From Bostrychus sinensis (lineage: Eukaryota > Chordata > Actinopteri > Gobiiformes > Eleotridae), in assembly GCA_020698575.1 (NCBI GenBank), contig CM036256.1, positions 5,222,908-5,286,907 of the forward strand: DNA of 64,000 nt, read 5' to 3'. Numbering within the stretch: the stretch's first letter is position 1; every line of letters starts with the position of its first letter. The position numbers and the translations under genes are program-made. Under the pieces are notes generated by a model. That model saw nothing but the letters and a program-made list of their open reading frames with translations. It was not told the origin of the DNA and did no database searches. Shown in pieces: positions 33,200 through 42,475 of this stretch.

Positions 33200-34250
33200 T
33201 TAAAACATTATTGGTAAACTTTATACAGCCCTAAAATTAATGAACAATGAGAGGCAGTGCTGCCCGATATGGAGAAAACATGCGATATTCGATAACTATG
33301 TTGAAAATTGCGATAACGATATTATTGCGATATTTGAAAATAGAGCCTACTTTTCGAACATAGTAAGTTAAATTCACTACATTTCACAAAAATGTAAGTT
33401 CCTGTATTTACAAGTCAAAACAGCGACAAAATCAAAACTTAACACAGACTAAACCAGGAATAAAACAAGGCTAAGCTGTGACTAAATTCATTAAATTACC
33501 ACTAAAACTGGACTTTTTAAATATTTTTATTTAGTCACAACACATGTTCTTTTAAGGCTCTGGTGGAAAATGATTCTTCAGTGTAAATCTCTGTCAGATG
33601 GAAGACCACAGCTTTATTGCGATATATTTAGATTCTTGCAATACAGATATTGCGTTTGCTGATATTGCGATAATTTTGTGATATATTGTGTAGCCCTAAT
33701 GAGAGGCATCTTCATTTGAAACATCAATGGCAAAAGGATTCGAAGGTAGAGATATCAGAGGAGCTTTGGTTGGAGGGATGGAAATCTCAAAGTTGTACCA
33801 CCAGCTCACTCACTCCACGCGACTTCTGTTGGAAAAGTTTGGTTTGTTTCTTTATAACACCTGTACGGAAATCCAAGTTAACTTCTGTTAAACTTTCCTG
33901 CTGGAGGGAGTACGGATCATTCCAGGCTGATCATGCTCACATAGTATTTTGCTCATGCCCAGGTATTGTTAAGTTTCGGAAAAATGTGGCAAAATTAATG
34001 TTCTCGGTGCTGGGTGTTCAAATTGATCGAGTGTTTCTTAGCATCCCTCCGAGGGGACTGTGTCAAAGTGATGTGTGCCTCTTTAGGACACTTGTCGCTG
34101 CAGCCATTACCAATGTTGGCCCAAAACAGCTTCCCCCTCAGTGTCTTTTTTGAAGAGAACTGTCAATCATGTCGACTAAATGGAGGTGAGGACGTATACA
34201 CTCCGTCTCGAACAGTATAAAGATAAATATTGGCAAAAATGAGACAGTTT
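33200..34250 (+). pseudogene. L1-like LINE ORF2 fragment split by a hAT insertion
   Basis: Downstream of the hAT element a frame runs to 34153 and includes DFCWKSLVCFFITPVRKSKL and FQADHAHIVFCSCPGIVKF. These are words of the C-terminal region of L1-type ORF2 in fish. Part of the same coding text lies before 33247. Removing the hAT and one copy of its 8-bp duplication makes the two parts continuous. Frameshifts after 34150 end the relic. Confidence 0.75.
33255..33698 (-). mobile_element. hAT-like MITE with perfect 8-bp duplication, inside an L1 relic
   Basis: The ends are CAGTGCTGCCCGATATGG and TTGTGTAGCCCTA. ATGAGAGG flanks it exactly, at 33247-33254 and 33699-33706. The interior contains GACTAAACCAGGAATAAAAC, which resembles the 11-bp minisatellite unit. 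It is nearly identical over most of its length to 42600-43041. Confidence 0.88.
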
Positions 34251-34471
34251 TACGCAATCTGTGGACATTGAACAATGTAAGGACAGTATGTGACCTTTCT
34301 TCTTTTGTATGTTCTTTATTATTTTCTTATTTGTACAAAAAACATCAAAATATAAAGTCAACACATAAGCCATCTATTCTTAGCTGCCCACTGTATCGTC
34401 TGTTCACTTTTCTGTCCAAAAAAAACTAAACCCAGTCTTTAAAAACACACATTTCTTCTTCTTCACATCAG

Positions 34472-34693
34472 GACGAAGAGCGTTTGCGAGCGGAGGCCCA
34501 GCGCGGAGGTCTGGAGCTGCACGGCCTCCAGACCCACGACGTACTGTGGACCCAGGAGCGGACTCTGCTGCAGCAGGAGGTCCGGCTCTTCAGGAGGAAC
34601 ACCATTATCCTCTACATGAAGCTCAGGGCCCTCCTCGCGCAGTGGAGGAACAGCCACAAGGGGGAGCCAGCCGACGGGACGGCGCACCCGGAG
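34472..34693 (+). CDS. mtcl1: mtcl1 exon: central coiled-coil (74 codons)
   Basis: Acceptor CTTCACATCAG, donor GAG|GTCAGG, phase 0/0. It encodes a helical segment with LELHGLQTHDVLWTQERTLL (residues 14-33) and LLQQEVRLFRRNTIILYMKL (32-51), ending in a polar tail. Human MTCL1 has the same order (ELEMHSLALQ, then MQQELRSLKQNIFLFYVKL), so the assignment is firm. The region is part of the SOGA/DUF4482-type coiled-coil thought to mediate self-association. GC content is much higher than in the introns. Confidence 0.93.
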
Positions 34694-34948
34694 GTCAGGA
34701 TACGTTTCATATTTCTGTTTTAGGTTTTAAAGAGGCATGTAGCACATACTTAAACAAATCAGTCAGGGCTCTTGGACATACCGATGAACAGGTGCATTAT
34801 GGGTAACGTAGTCTGTTAGCTGCTGTTTGGGAAGAGGACTTTTTACACTGCTGAAGGGGAAAAACTGAGCATTGCTTTATTGTATAGGTCAGGATTTATG
34901 TTCAAAAAGTTTCTGCAAGGCTCCCGGAGACGCCCACTCTCTGTCAAG

Positions 34949-35486
34949 CAGTGGTTCTCAAACTGTGGTAGGGGTACCTCGGGTGGTACTCAGGAATCTT
35001 TTGCTGTTCAAGTGTCCTAGTCTGGTCCAGGATTCAATTTCAAGTGGAGACTACTGCTTGATCCAGTCCTGGTTTAGTCCTGGTTTAGACTTGGTTTAGA
35101 CCTGGTTAAGAAAATTGATTAGTCCTGGTTTAGTGCTGGTATAGAGCTAGTCTAGTCTTGGTTTAAACCTGGTTTAGACCGGGTTTAGTTCTGGTATAAA
35201 CTTGGTTTAAACCTTGTGAAAGTGCTTTTGAGCACTACTCCGGTCTGTCCTGCCTTGCCTGAAGTTTTTCCGTGACCTGGTTGAGTCCTGGTTTAAGCCT
35301 GGCTTAGACCTGTTTTGTCTCCTGGTTTAGTCTTTATTTAATAATGCATTTTCTGGGGTAATCCCTAATTTGTTTAACAGTTGAGACCTAGGTTAGCCAA
35401 GATTTGGTTTCATTTCAGTTGAGAAATGCTGGTTCTTAGAGAGCCACACATTTCCTGATTTGGTGTGAAAGTTTTGAGAATCACTG
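34949..35486 (+). mobile_element. hAT-like element enclosing a degenerate 11-bp array
   Basis: The left end CAGTGGTTCTCAAACTGTGG and right end AGTTTTGAGAATCACTG are inverted repeats of the Charlie-like hAT type. Flanks CTGTCAAG and CTGTAGAG are a possible aged duplication. The inside, 35058-35345, is a degraded TCCTGGTTTAG array. Confidence 0.75.
35058..35345 (+). repeat. 11-bp minisatellite, array 6 (degenerate)
   Basis: About 20 recognisable TCCTGGTTTAG-like units, many with ACTTGG or ACCTGG starts, lie in the + orientation. They are entirely inside the hAT-like element. Confidence 0.85.
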
Positions 35487-35742
35487 CTGTAGAGATGTTC
35501 ATGAAACCACAGCTACTTTTGTTCTGTATAGTAAGAAGAGCTATTTTTCTAAGTGCATTGTGGTCCTTTTTTATTATAGATTTAAAGAATAACTATGAAT
35601 CTATGCACTGTTTGTCTTGTAGAACAGAAAAATGGGGAATGACTGGATACATTAATGGTCCTGCTGGTTCTGTTGTTTACTGTTGCCTACTAAATGAGTG
35701 CCTGACCTTAAACACCTGATGATTTTGTGTAATCCGTCGCAG

Positions 35743-35916
35743 TTGGAGAAGCTGGAGGGGATCCCGGAGCTGGGTGTGGTGACGGTGGAGCAGACCGAGG
35801 GAGAACCAGGCCGAGACGAAAGGCTTTGTTTACCCCCGAGTTCAGGGGACGTCCCGGAGACAGCGCCCCCTGTCCCCCTGCCCTCACCGGACAGACACCT
35901 CCCGCATCAGAGACAG
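35743..35916 (+). CDS. mtcl1: mtcl1 exon: Pro/Glu-rich linker (58 codons)
   Basis: Acceptor AATCCGTCGCAG, donor CAG|GTACCG, phase 0/0. The start LEKLEGIPELGVVTVEQTEG matches the SRLGELGVQGG part of human MTCL1 in position. The rest is rich in Pro, Ser and acidic residues (SSGDVPETAPPVPLPSPDR) and ends HQRQ. It looks like a flexible linker between two coiled-coils. Confidence 0.9.
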
Positions 35917-36810
35917 GTACCGCACTGGACTGGACGGAAATATGGAGGAATGTGAGAGTGAATGTTTGTCTGTCACTGTGTCAGAGAATAACGGGAAGAA
36001 ATGGAAGAAAACAAATTAATGAACTGGCAAAGCACCATCTCATTGACAGTTTTTAGCCTGTACAGGAACAGTATTGATAATTAAGATAATGTTGTATGAA
36101 AAAGGGGGCATTTACTCGCAGCAATGCAACAAATTTTTGTCAGCCAATAAGTGGAGCAGTTTGGCCTGATATGCAGATGAGAGCTTTGCCCTAGATACAC
36201 TATAGATACATACACTGCAGGCAATGGTGTTTTATAAATGAGGGAAAAAGAAGGGATTATTTCCACATTTTGACCGATTTTAGGATGATTTTGTTAAGGT
36301 CTTGTGAGCTGTAACTTACTTGGTGGTCTTGGATATAAAGGAATTTTTCTTTTTCTTTGTTAATCAAGTTGATATGTTTTTGAAATAACAGCTTACATAG
36401 TAAAATATAATACAAGCATGAAACCAAAGTAAATATGAGGTTTGAGAGTAGATACCAAATGTGGAAATCCATATAAGAAAGATTATAAGAATAACTGTGG
36501 CTGCTACAGAAATCCTCAACATGATAACAACAAATGTCCCTCCTGATGTTAGGAATTTGTCTTTTATCACCTGGTAAACACAGTGTCAGACAAAGTAGTT
36601 CTTCCCAACCAATCACAATCTAGCTCAACTTCACATGTACCAGTATGTGATATAATTTTCATCTATTTCTGATCACCAAACACAGACCTAATGTCCCACG
36701 AAACCTTTAAAGTTTTTACAGTCATTACTGAGGGCAAAGCTGATTGTTCTGTACAAAGTGGAAGTGCGATGTTGGTGAGGTGGCAGAGAGAAACAATCCA
36801 AAATGTGTTT
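35917..36810. other. Intron with no recognised feature
   Basis: It is AT-rich. The minus-strand 119-codon frame at 36257-36616 has no family feature and no splice sites. No repeat was recognised with confidence. Confidence 0.4.
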
Positions 36811-37092
36811 TTTAGGGCCTGAGCACAAATGTGCAAGTGCCCTATTGTAACTGTATAGATTCCACAAATTAATGCAAATTTTCAGACATTAAACGCATGA
36901 AAACAAAAGATTTTGCACAGAATTCAGGCCCAGTGAACATGTAAGTTACATGAGGTTTGCAAAAAAGCATTGCAAAATGGCTCAATGGCGACCCCTGGAA
37001 AATCAAATAACATTATGCCTATGGAAGTCGATAAATGAGATTTGTCTATGCAAGGGGTGCGAGGGCCCGTTATCACTGCTTGCAGGTTTAAT
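36811..37092 (+). mobile_element. Dispersed fish repeat, GGGCCTGAGCAC...GAGGGCCCG type
   Basis: TAGGGCCTGAGCACAAATGT at the left and GGGTGCGAGGGCCCGTTATC at the right delimit a repeat that I recall as common in fish introns. It is non-coding, and its class is uncertain. Confidence 0.45.
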
Positions 37093-37998
37093 GTTCTATT
37101 TGCTGTTTAAGTGACATAACACAGTTCCTCATCTGCATGTATTTCCAAAAACGTTCCTTTCCAGTCAGATTATATTTCTTCAGCAGATTGTAGGAATTAT
37201 TATTATTATTATTTTATTTTTTTTATTTTTTTTAAATCATGTCCAGTCTTGGATCTGGTTTTCCCCTCTTTGTATCCGTACAAAGGTTTCCTCTGCCTTT
37301 TGGGCGTTCTGCCATGACCAACAAGAAATAAAACCATCGCTGATGTTATTACGCTGACCAGGAAGAAACCCGGGTCGGTGCTCCCATTGTTCCAAGGCTG
37401 TTTTTTGCAAGATACACCAAAGACAACTTATTTATTGTTTACTTAAGGTAAAAAGAAGTTTCTTAGTCTCCATCCCAGGCCAGAGTTTGTTAAACTCCTT
37501 CTGCTTTATGAGCTCACAAACCTCAGGCAGAGCTGAGACAGTGGTGTAAAGTTACCCAACAGCAGTGAGAAAAACTGGTAGAGAGCAAGACGCAGGAAAG
37601 CTGTGGTTACAGAGCAGGGTTATCACGTAATCACTAGACTCCAACACTAACCCATGGACCTTGAGCTCAGCTTTGGCTAAGTTCTCGAACTGAGCTTAGT
37701 TGGATACATTATTAATACAGTAAGTGCTCCATTTTGTTCCATGTAATGATTTTCCCACAGCGGCATAAATGTTTTTTTGTGCAGTAATCTGCCGTTGTTG
37801 TTGCTGTTAGCAGTTTTAACAAACTCGCTCGGTCGACTGTATTAAGCTGAAACCTAGAGCTGCTCTGGTTAGCAGAAAACGAGACGCTGCAATAAGAAAT
37901 CTCACCACCGATGTGAAGAGGCTGTTGGAAGTTTTCACCCAAAACTATTAGCAGTAGTAGTATTAGTAGTATATAGTATAGTAGTATATGTTTTCTAC
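37093..37998. other. Intron with minor repeats
   Basis: A short ATT run lies at 37197-37225. 37270-37328 repeats text from 6170-6232. The rest is unassigned. A short AGT run precedes the MITE at 37999. Confidence 0.4.
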
Positions 37999-38540
37999 TT
38001 AAAGGTGCTATATTGTGCTTTTATTTATATTTTTAAAGCACATTTTACAACCTTTAAAAACAATATGTGACTAAAAGAGAATGTTTCCAATAATTACATT
38101 ACTACTGCCATAATGAAATAGGTAAAGAGACCAGCAGAGAGCAGCAGAGTGTAATGGCCTATTGAACAGAAATAAGAGAAGAAGAGCTTTTTCCCTACTT
38201 AAACCTTTTTTCTGATGCCAATTTACTACAAAAGTAAAAATGTCTGTGAGGAATCAGTGGAAACAGAGCTGTACAACGTTTTTTTGTAGTTTTTTTTTTT
38301 TTTTTTTTTTTTTTTGATAAATGAATGAAAGCAGAATGTGTGTAGAGGGTTTGTTGATTGGTCAGTGCTTCCTGGAGTGGGCGGAGCTTTGTGTAACCGA
38401 GCATTCTGAGGTCTCGGAAACTCAGCGCCAGAGAATACAGGCGTGAATGAAACAAAACACAACTCCAGGTCTGTTTTTGATGAGGGAACAGCATTATAAC
38501 ATGGGAGAAAGAGAGGAAAAGTTGATTTTGCTGACCTCGT
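37999..38540 (+). mobile_element. TTAA-type MITE, right end truncated
   Basis: The left terminus TTAAAGGTGCTATATTGTGC is intact. The interior includes ACCAGCAGAGAGCAGCAG and a poly-T tract at 38289-38315. The right terminal inverted repeat is missing. Confidence 0.7.
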
Positions 38541-38757
38541 TGTAATAAAAACACACGCGACACCAGTTATTTTTTAACTTTGAGCACTGAATGAGAGCGC
38601 TGCAGGCGAAATTCCCGCCTCGTGCACCTCCACCAGAGAAACACACTGCCCTCCTCTGTTCACTGAGCCCCTGAGGAGGGCTTTAGTCTCACAGCCTCAA
38701 GCGCTCAACAGCTCATACTGATACAGGTACAGCAAATCCTTCATATACCACAGACCA

Positions 38758-39380
38758 GTAGTAGTAGTAACAATAGTAGTAGTGGCAGTTGTAGCTGTAG
38801 TGGCAACAGTGGTAGCATTAGTAGTAGCAGTAGTTCAAGCAGTAGTAGTAGTATTAGTAGTAGCAACAACGGTAGTCATAGTAGTAGAAGGAGTAGTTGC
38901 ATTAGTCATAGTAGTAGTGCTGGTAATGGTAACAGTAGTAGTAGTAACAGGACTACTAGTAGTCGGAGTAGCAATAGTAGGAGAAACAGCAGCAGTAGTA
39001 GTAGTAATATTAGTATAATATTAGTAGAAGTAGTGGCAGCTGTAGTAGCAGTAGTAGGAGTAGTAGTTGCAGTAGAAGTTGCAGTAGCAGTAGTAGCAGT
39101 TGTAGTAGCAGTAGTAGCAGTAGAAGTTGCAGTAGTAGCAGTAGTAGCAGTAGAAGTTGCAGTAGCAGTAGTAGCAGTAGTAATTGTAGTAGCAGTAGTA
39201 GGAACAGTATTTGTTGTAGTAGCAGTAGTAGTAGCAGTAGGAACAGTATTTGTTGTAGTAGCAGTAGTAGTAGTTGTAGTAGTTGCATAGTTGTAGGAGC
39301 AGTAGTAGTTTTAGTAGCAGTAGCTGTACTACAGCGGTAGTTGTAGTACTAGTGTGAGTAGTAGTAGTTTGAGGTAGTTG
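38758..39380 (+). repeat. Degenerate AGT trinucleotide array, second locus
   Basis: About 620 bp of AGT/AGC/GTA triplets, similar in make-up and orientation to 4963-5510. Blocks of AGTAGCAGTAGAAGTTGC and GGAACAGTATTTGTTGTAGT recur. Long open frames on both strands are triplet artefacts. Confidence 0.95.
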
Positions 39381-39554
39381 CAGTTACATTAGTTGTTAGG
39401 AAATGGAGCATCATATCCATGAACGTTTTGCTAAATGAAGAATGAGAATATGTTTTTATAAATTTTCAGTATAATAATAATCATAATGTGGAAAAATAAA
39501 GCAGAGTTTATTTTGAGTGGTCTCGATGTGAAAATGTCAGCCATAATTACTCAC

Positions 39555-39659
39555 TAAAGAGAGGATCTTCAGTGGTTTCCAGTCACATTCATCAGGATTT
39601 GTGACCTTGCATTCTCCGTCTATGAGCGCGCGGCGAATGCACTCAATCAATTTGCACGG
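39555..39659 (-). CDS. Possible antisense exon of unknown gene (35 codons)
   Basis: On the minus strand, a pyrimidine-rich acceptor (TCTTCTCTCGACCTCAG) and a consensus donor (GTGAGT) bracket 105 nt, a multiple of three. One frame is open and reads PCKLIECIRRALIDGECKVT and then NPDECDWKPLKILSL. The Cys-rich, charged sequence looks protein-like and lies in non-repetitive DNA inside an mtcl1 intron. I do not recognise the family. It may be a nested antisense gene, a relic, or chance. Confidence 0.3.
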
Positions 39660-40165
39660 CTGAGGTCGAGAGAAGACGAATGGGAAGGACACTGAGGCAG
39701 ACAGGAGCTGAAGCCACGACCAAAACAGGACACAGGGGTGGAGGAGAATTGATTTATGAAACACTCACGGATCCGGTTTTAAAAGACAGAGGACTCCGAT
39801 AAAACCAGGCCAGACTGAACTCACAGAGACTTTGATGTGGGATTATTCGTACAGAACTGCGTCTCCTCGTAATCAGAACAAAAGGTTTATTAACACTGCT
39901 GGACTGGTTTCAGTGCTAGGGCTGTACAATTTAGTGCGAAATTACTGCATTATCAACAATACGCAATCATTTTCTTTCTAGAGCCTTGCATGAAAATGTG
40001 TTGTGACTAAATAAAAATGTTTAAAAAGTCCAGTTACCTTAAATTTGTCACAGTTTAGCCTTGTTTTATTCCTGGTTTAGTCTGTGTTAAGTTCTGACTT
40101 GTGAATTTGGAGACTTACATTTTTGTTTTAAGAGAATTTAACTTACAATAGTATATTGAATATCG

Positions 40166-40648
40166 CAGTCTTTCCCAAAGTGGGGTCCGGGTCCCCCTGG
40201 GGTGTCCTTTGAGGTACTGCAGGGGGGCCCCCAGAGGTTTTCTATATTAAGTACATTAAAAGAAATTGAGTTTCACATTCAAGTTTCAAATCCCAGCAAA
40301 GAGGTTGTGGGTTCAAGCCCCGGGCCGACCAACACACCATCACACGAACTCTCTGGGTGGAGTCTTACTGGGATAGGCTCCAGTCACCTGCAACCCCTAA
40401 CGGGAAAAAGCGGTAGAAAATGAATGAATGAAAAAATGAATGAGTTTCAAATTAATTACAGTTATATATTTCTTTAAAAATGTTACTTTTAGCCAACAGT
40501 CAGTGTTTTTATCATGCTTTTTATAGAAATCTATGGAGAAAAACGTAACATAGTCTTTTAAATATGGGGAAGTTTTATTGTTGGGGGTCCATGTGGGATT
40601 TTTGGAAATTTAAGGGGGCCGCAACACTCTTAACTTTGGGAATGGCTG
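40166..40648 (+). mobile_element. hAT-like MITE, middle layer
   Basis: The ends CAGTCTTTCCCAAAGTGGGG and AACTTTGGGAATGGCT(G) match the family at 224 and 50961. Flanking GAATATCG and GAATATTG are the likely 8-bp duplication with one change. It is itself split by a SINE. Confidence 0.8.
40276..40440 (+). mobile_element. tRNA-SINE, inner layer, with target duplication
   Basis: GAGGTTGTGGGTTCAAGCCC is the B-box region. ACGAACTCTCTGGGTGGAGT and TAGGCTCCAGTCACCTGCAA form the body, and a GAATGAATGAA tail closes it. TGAGTTTCA lies at both edges (40267-40275 and 40441-40449), as expected of target-primed insertion. Confidence 0.8.
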
Positions 40649-40773
40649 AATATTGCATGTTTTTCCCATATCGTGCAGCCTTAATCCGAGCACTGCCATC
40701 AGTTTTGTAGGAACAGGAAACCCTGTCTTAAATACACAGGTGATGGTCACATGATCAGTCAGCGACCTGCCAA

Positions 40774-41605
40774 GTCACTGACTGTGTTGCCAGATAAGAT
40801 GGTGTCCCTGGTGTGCTTTTATCAGTTCACGTATCAACTTCTGTAATGCACTATATTTCGGTATCACACAGTCATCTCTCCATTGTTTGCAGCTGGTACA
40901 AAATGCAGCCGCATGACTTTTAACAAACTCATCCAGACACAACCACATCACCCTGGTTCTCTCTTCTCTCCATTGACTCTCGGTCCACTATCACATTGAT
41001 TTTAAAATGGTCTTGCCCCTCCCTGTTTATCAGAGAGTTTAACCCTCCACCGTCCCAGCAGAAACCTCCGGTCGTCTGCTCAGATGGTTTTGGACGTCCC
41101 CAGGTCCCGGTACAAACAGTGGGGCGATCATTCGTTTGCTGCTGCAGCTCCTAAAATCTGGAACACACTGCCTCTGGATCTGCGAGTGATCACTGAGCTG
41201 TCTCTGTTTAAGTCCAGGCTAAAAACTCACTTGTTTAGACCGACTTTTAACACTTAGGCTTTAAGTCTTTGGTTCATTCTGTTACTGTGTGTTGTGTCTT
41301 AATTTTTTTTAATGTAAAGCACTTTGGTCTTCCTTGTGTTGTTGTAAAGTGCTATAGAAATAAACTTTGATTGACTTTGATTGATTGATGTCTTAACCAC
41401 CTCAGCAACATTGTTTTTGGGTTTGAGGATGTCCAGGTTTGAGAGGGGCATAAAGAAGGCATCTTTCTTAAAATGGAGGCCCTCACTAAACAGGAGGGAC
41501 ATTTAAGACGTCATCTGTCTGCTTCTTATAATGTGGTCTTACCTCTGAATGCACCAGCTCCAGAAGCTGAGGGACACCATCTTATCTGGCAACACAGTCA
41601 GTGAC
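40774..41605. repeat. 36-bp perfect inverted repeat enclosing an L2-like LINE
   Basis: The arm at 40774-40809 (from GTCACTGACTGTGTTGCCAG to ATGGTGTCCCT) is exactly complementary to 41570-41605. The 760-bp spacer contains the LINE fragment. It could be the terminal repeat of an unrecognised element, or an inverted duplication. Confidence 0.85.
40830..41390 (+). pseudogene. L2/CR1-type LINE C-terminal fragment and 3' tail
   Basis: Broken frames read LQLVQNAAA, LLTNSSRHNHITL and SSLHWLSVHYHIDFK, the usual C-terminal words of fish L2-type reverse transcriptases. The tail TGTAAAGCACTTTGGTCTTC, with ATTGATTGATG, is the family's 3' end. In-frame stops show it is dead. Confidence 0.75.
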
Positions 41606-41835
41606 AATAATGATATCTCTGCAATTCATCAAGCCTTAGATTAAGACTATTATTGTCATGGCACTAAACTAAATTAGTCGATTTCTCAGACAGCACTGCT
41701 CAGGAGGAGACAGCACCTCTAGGTAAAATATAGCCGCTTTGCTAACTTGCTAATATTTCCTGTTCCTGCTAAACTGATGACGAAGTTCTGATGAACACTA
41801 AAACATTTTGATTGTTTGAACCTGGATGCGCAAAT

Positions 41836-41896
41836 ATGAACCTACACAGTCTCGTCCCACCATAATCTTTTTTATTTTTTTGCAGTTTGGGGAGAA
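41836..41896 (+). repeat. Duplicated copy of the mtcl1 splice acceptor
   Basis: ATGAACCTACACAGTCTCGT...TTTTTTGCAGTTTGGGGAGAA repeats 42000-42070, the real intron end and first ten bases of the next exon. The copy has its own polypyrimidine tract and CAG. Reading from it gives FGEKLEEIFRQCSRF and reaches a stop after 26 codons. Confidence 0.85.
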
Positions 41897-42059
41897 ATTA
41901 GAAGAAATTTTCAGACAGTGTTCCAGATTTACACCAAAAGCTAAAAAAAACTTGCTAACAGACTAAAAACCACGCCCACAAAAACATAACATTCAAACTA
42001 TGAACCTGCCCAGTCTGGTCCCTTTGTAATCTTTTTTATTTTATTTTTATTTTTTGCAG

Positions 42060-42227
42060 TTTGGGGAGAACAGGCGGCTGCTCCACGCTCTCCGCTCGCT
42101 GCTGGAGGAGTTTCGGGACGAGCTGAGGGAGGAGGACACGCGCAGGTGCCAACTGCAGCAAAACTACGCCACTGACCAGGCAGACTGGGAGCTGAAACTG
42201 GCCGAGATGAAGAGCCAGATCGCACAG
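42060..42227 (+). CDS. mtcl1: mtcl1 exon: coiled-coil (56 codons)
   Basis: Acceptor ATTTTTTGCAG, donor CAG|GTACAG, phase 0/0. It encodes FGENRRLLHALRSLLEEFRD followed by ELREEDTRRCQLQQNYATDQ and a helical end. Human MTCL1 has NQQLFSAFKALLEDFRAELRED and LQQQYASDKAAWD in the same place, so identity is firm. A partial copy of the acceptor 174 bp upstream competes in principle. Confidence 0.93.
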
Positions 42228-42264
42228 GTACAGATGGTCACACAGCGGACAACCTCAGAGTCAC

Positions 42265-42302
42265 ACAACACACACAACACACAGCACACACAACACACAC
42301 AG
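42265..42302 (+). repeat. CACAA/ACAC simple repeat
   Basis: A short run of ACACAACACAC units begins 37 bp after the exon donor. Confidence 0.85.
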
Positions 42303-42475
42303 GGGCATGTGCTTTAGCAGCGTGGGCCTCTTCACACTTCACTGCCTGCTCAGAAATAACCTGTAATTACACTTTAGGCCTGCACAAGAAAATATATGCA
42401 GTAGTTGAAACCTGCATAAAGACATGGGTGTATTACAGTATTTACATTTTACCTTAGAGTACAAAATATGTTATG

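Larger units (their letters stand above)
39917..40684 (+). mobile_element. hAT-like MITE, outer layer of a three-level nest
   Basis: The left end TAGGGCTGTACAATTTAGTG and right text CCCATATCGTGCAGCC match the family at 30315 and 33255. The interior holds AAAATGTGTTGTGACTAAAT and TTATTCCTGGTTTAGTCTGT. It is split at 40165 by another hAT element. Confidence 0.75.

Noticed and set aside
33686..34153. 155-codon frame as a host gene
   Set aside because: Its words are those of the C-terminal part of L1-type ORF2. It begins inside a transposon junction and ends in frameshifts.
38782..39290. Val/Ala-rich and Leu-rich frames on both strands
   Set aside because: Artefacts of the second AGT array. All frames are open because the triplet has few stops.
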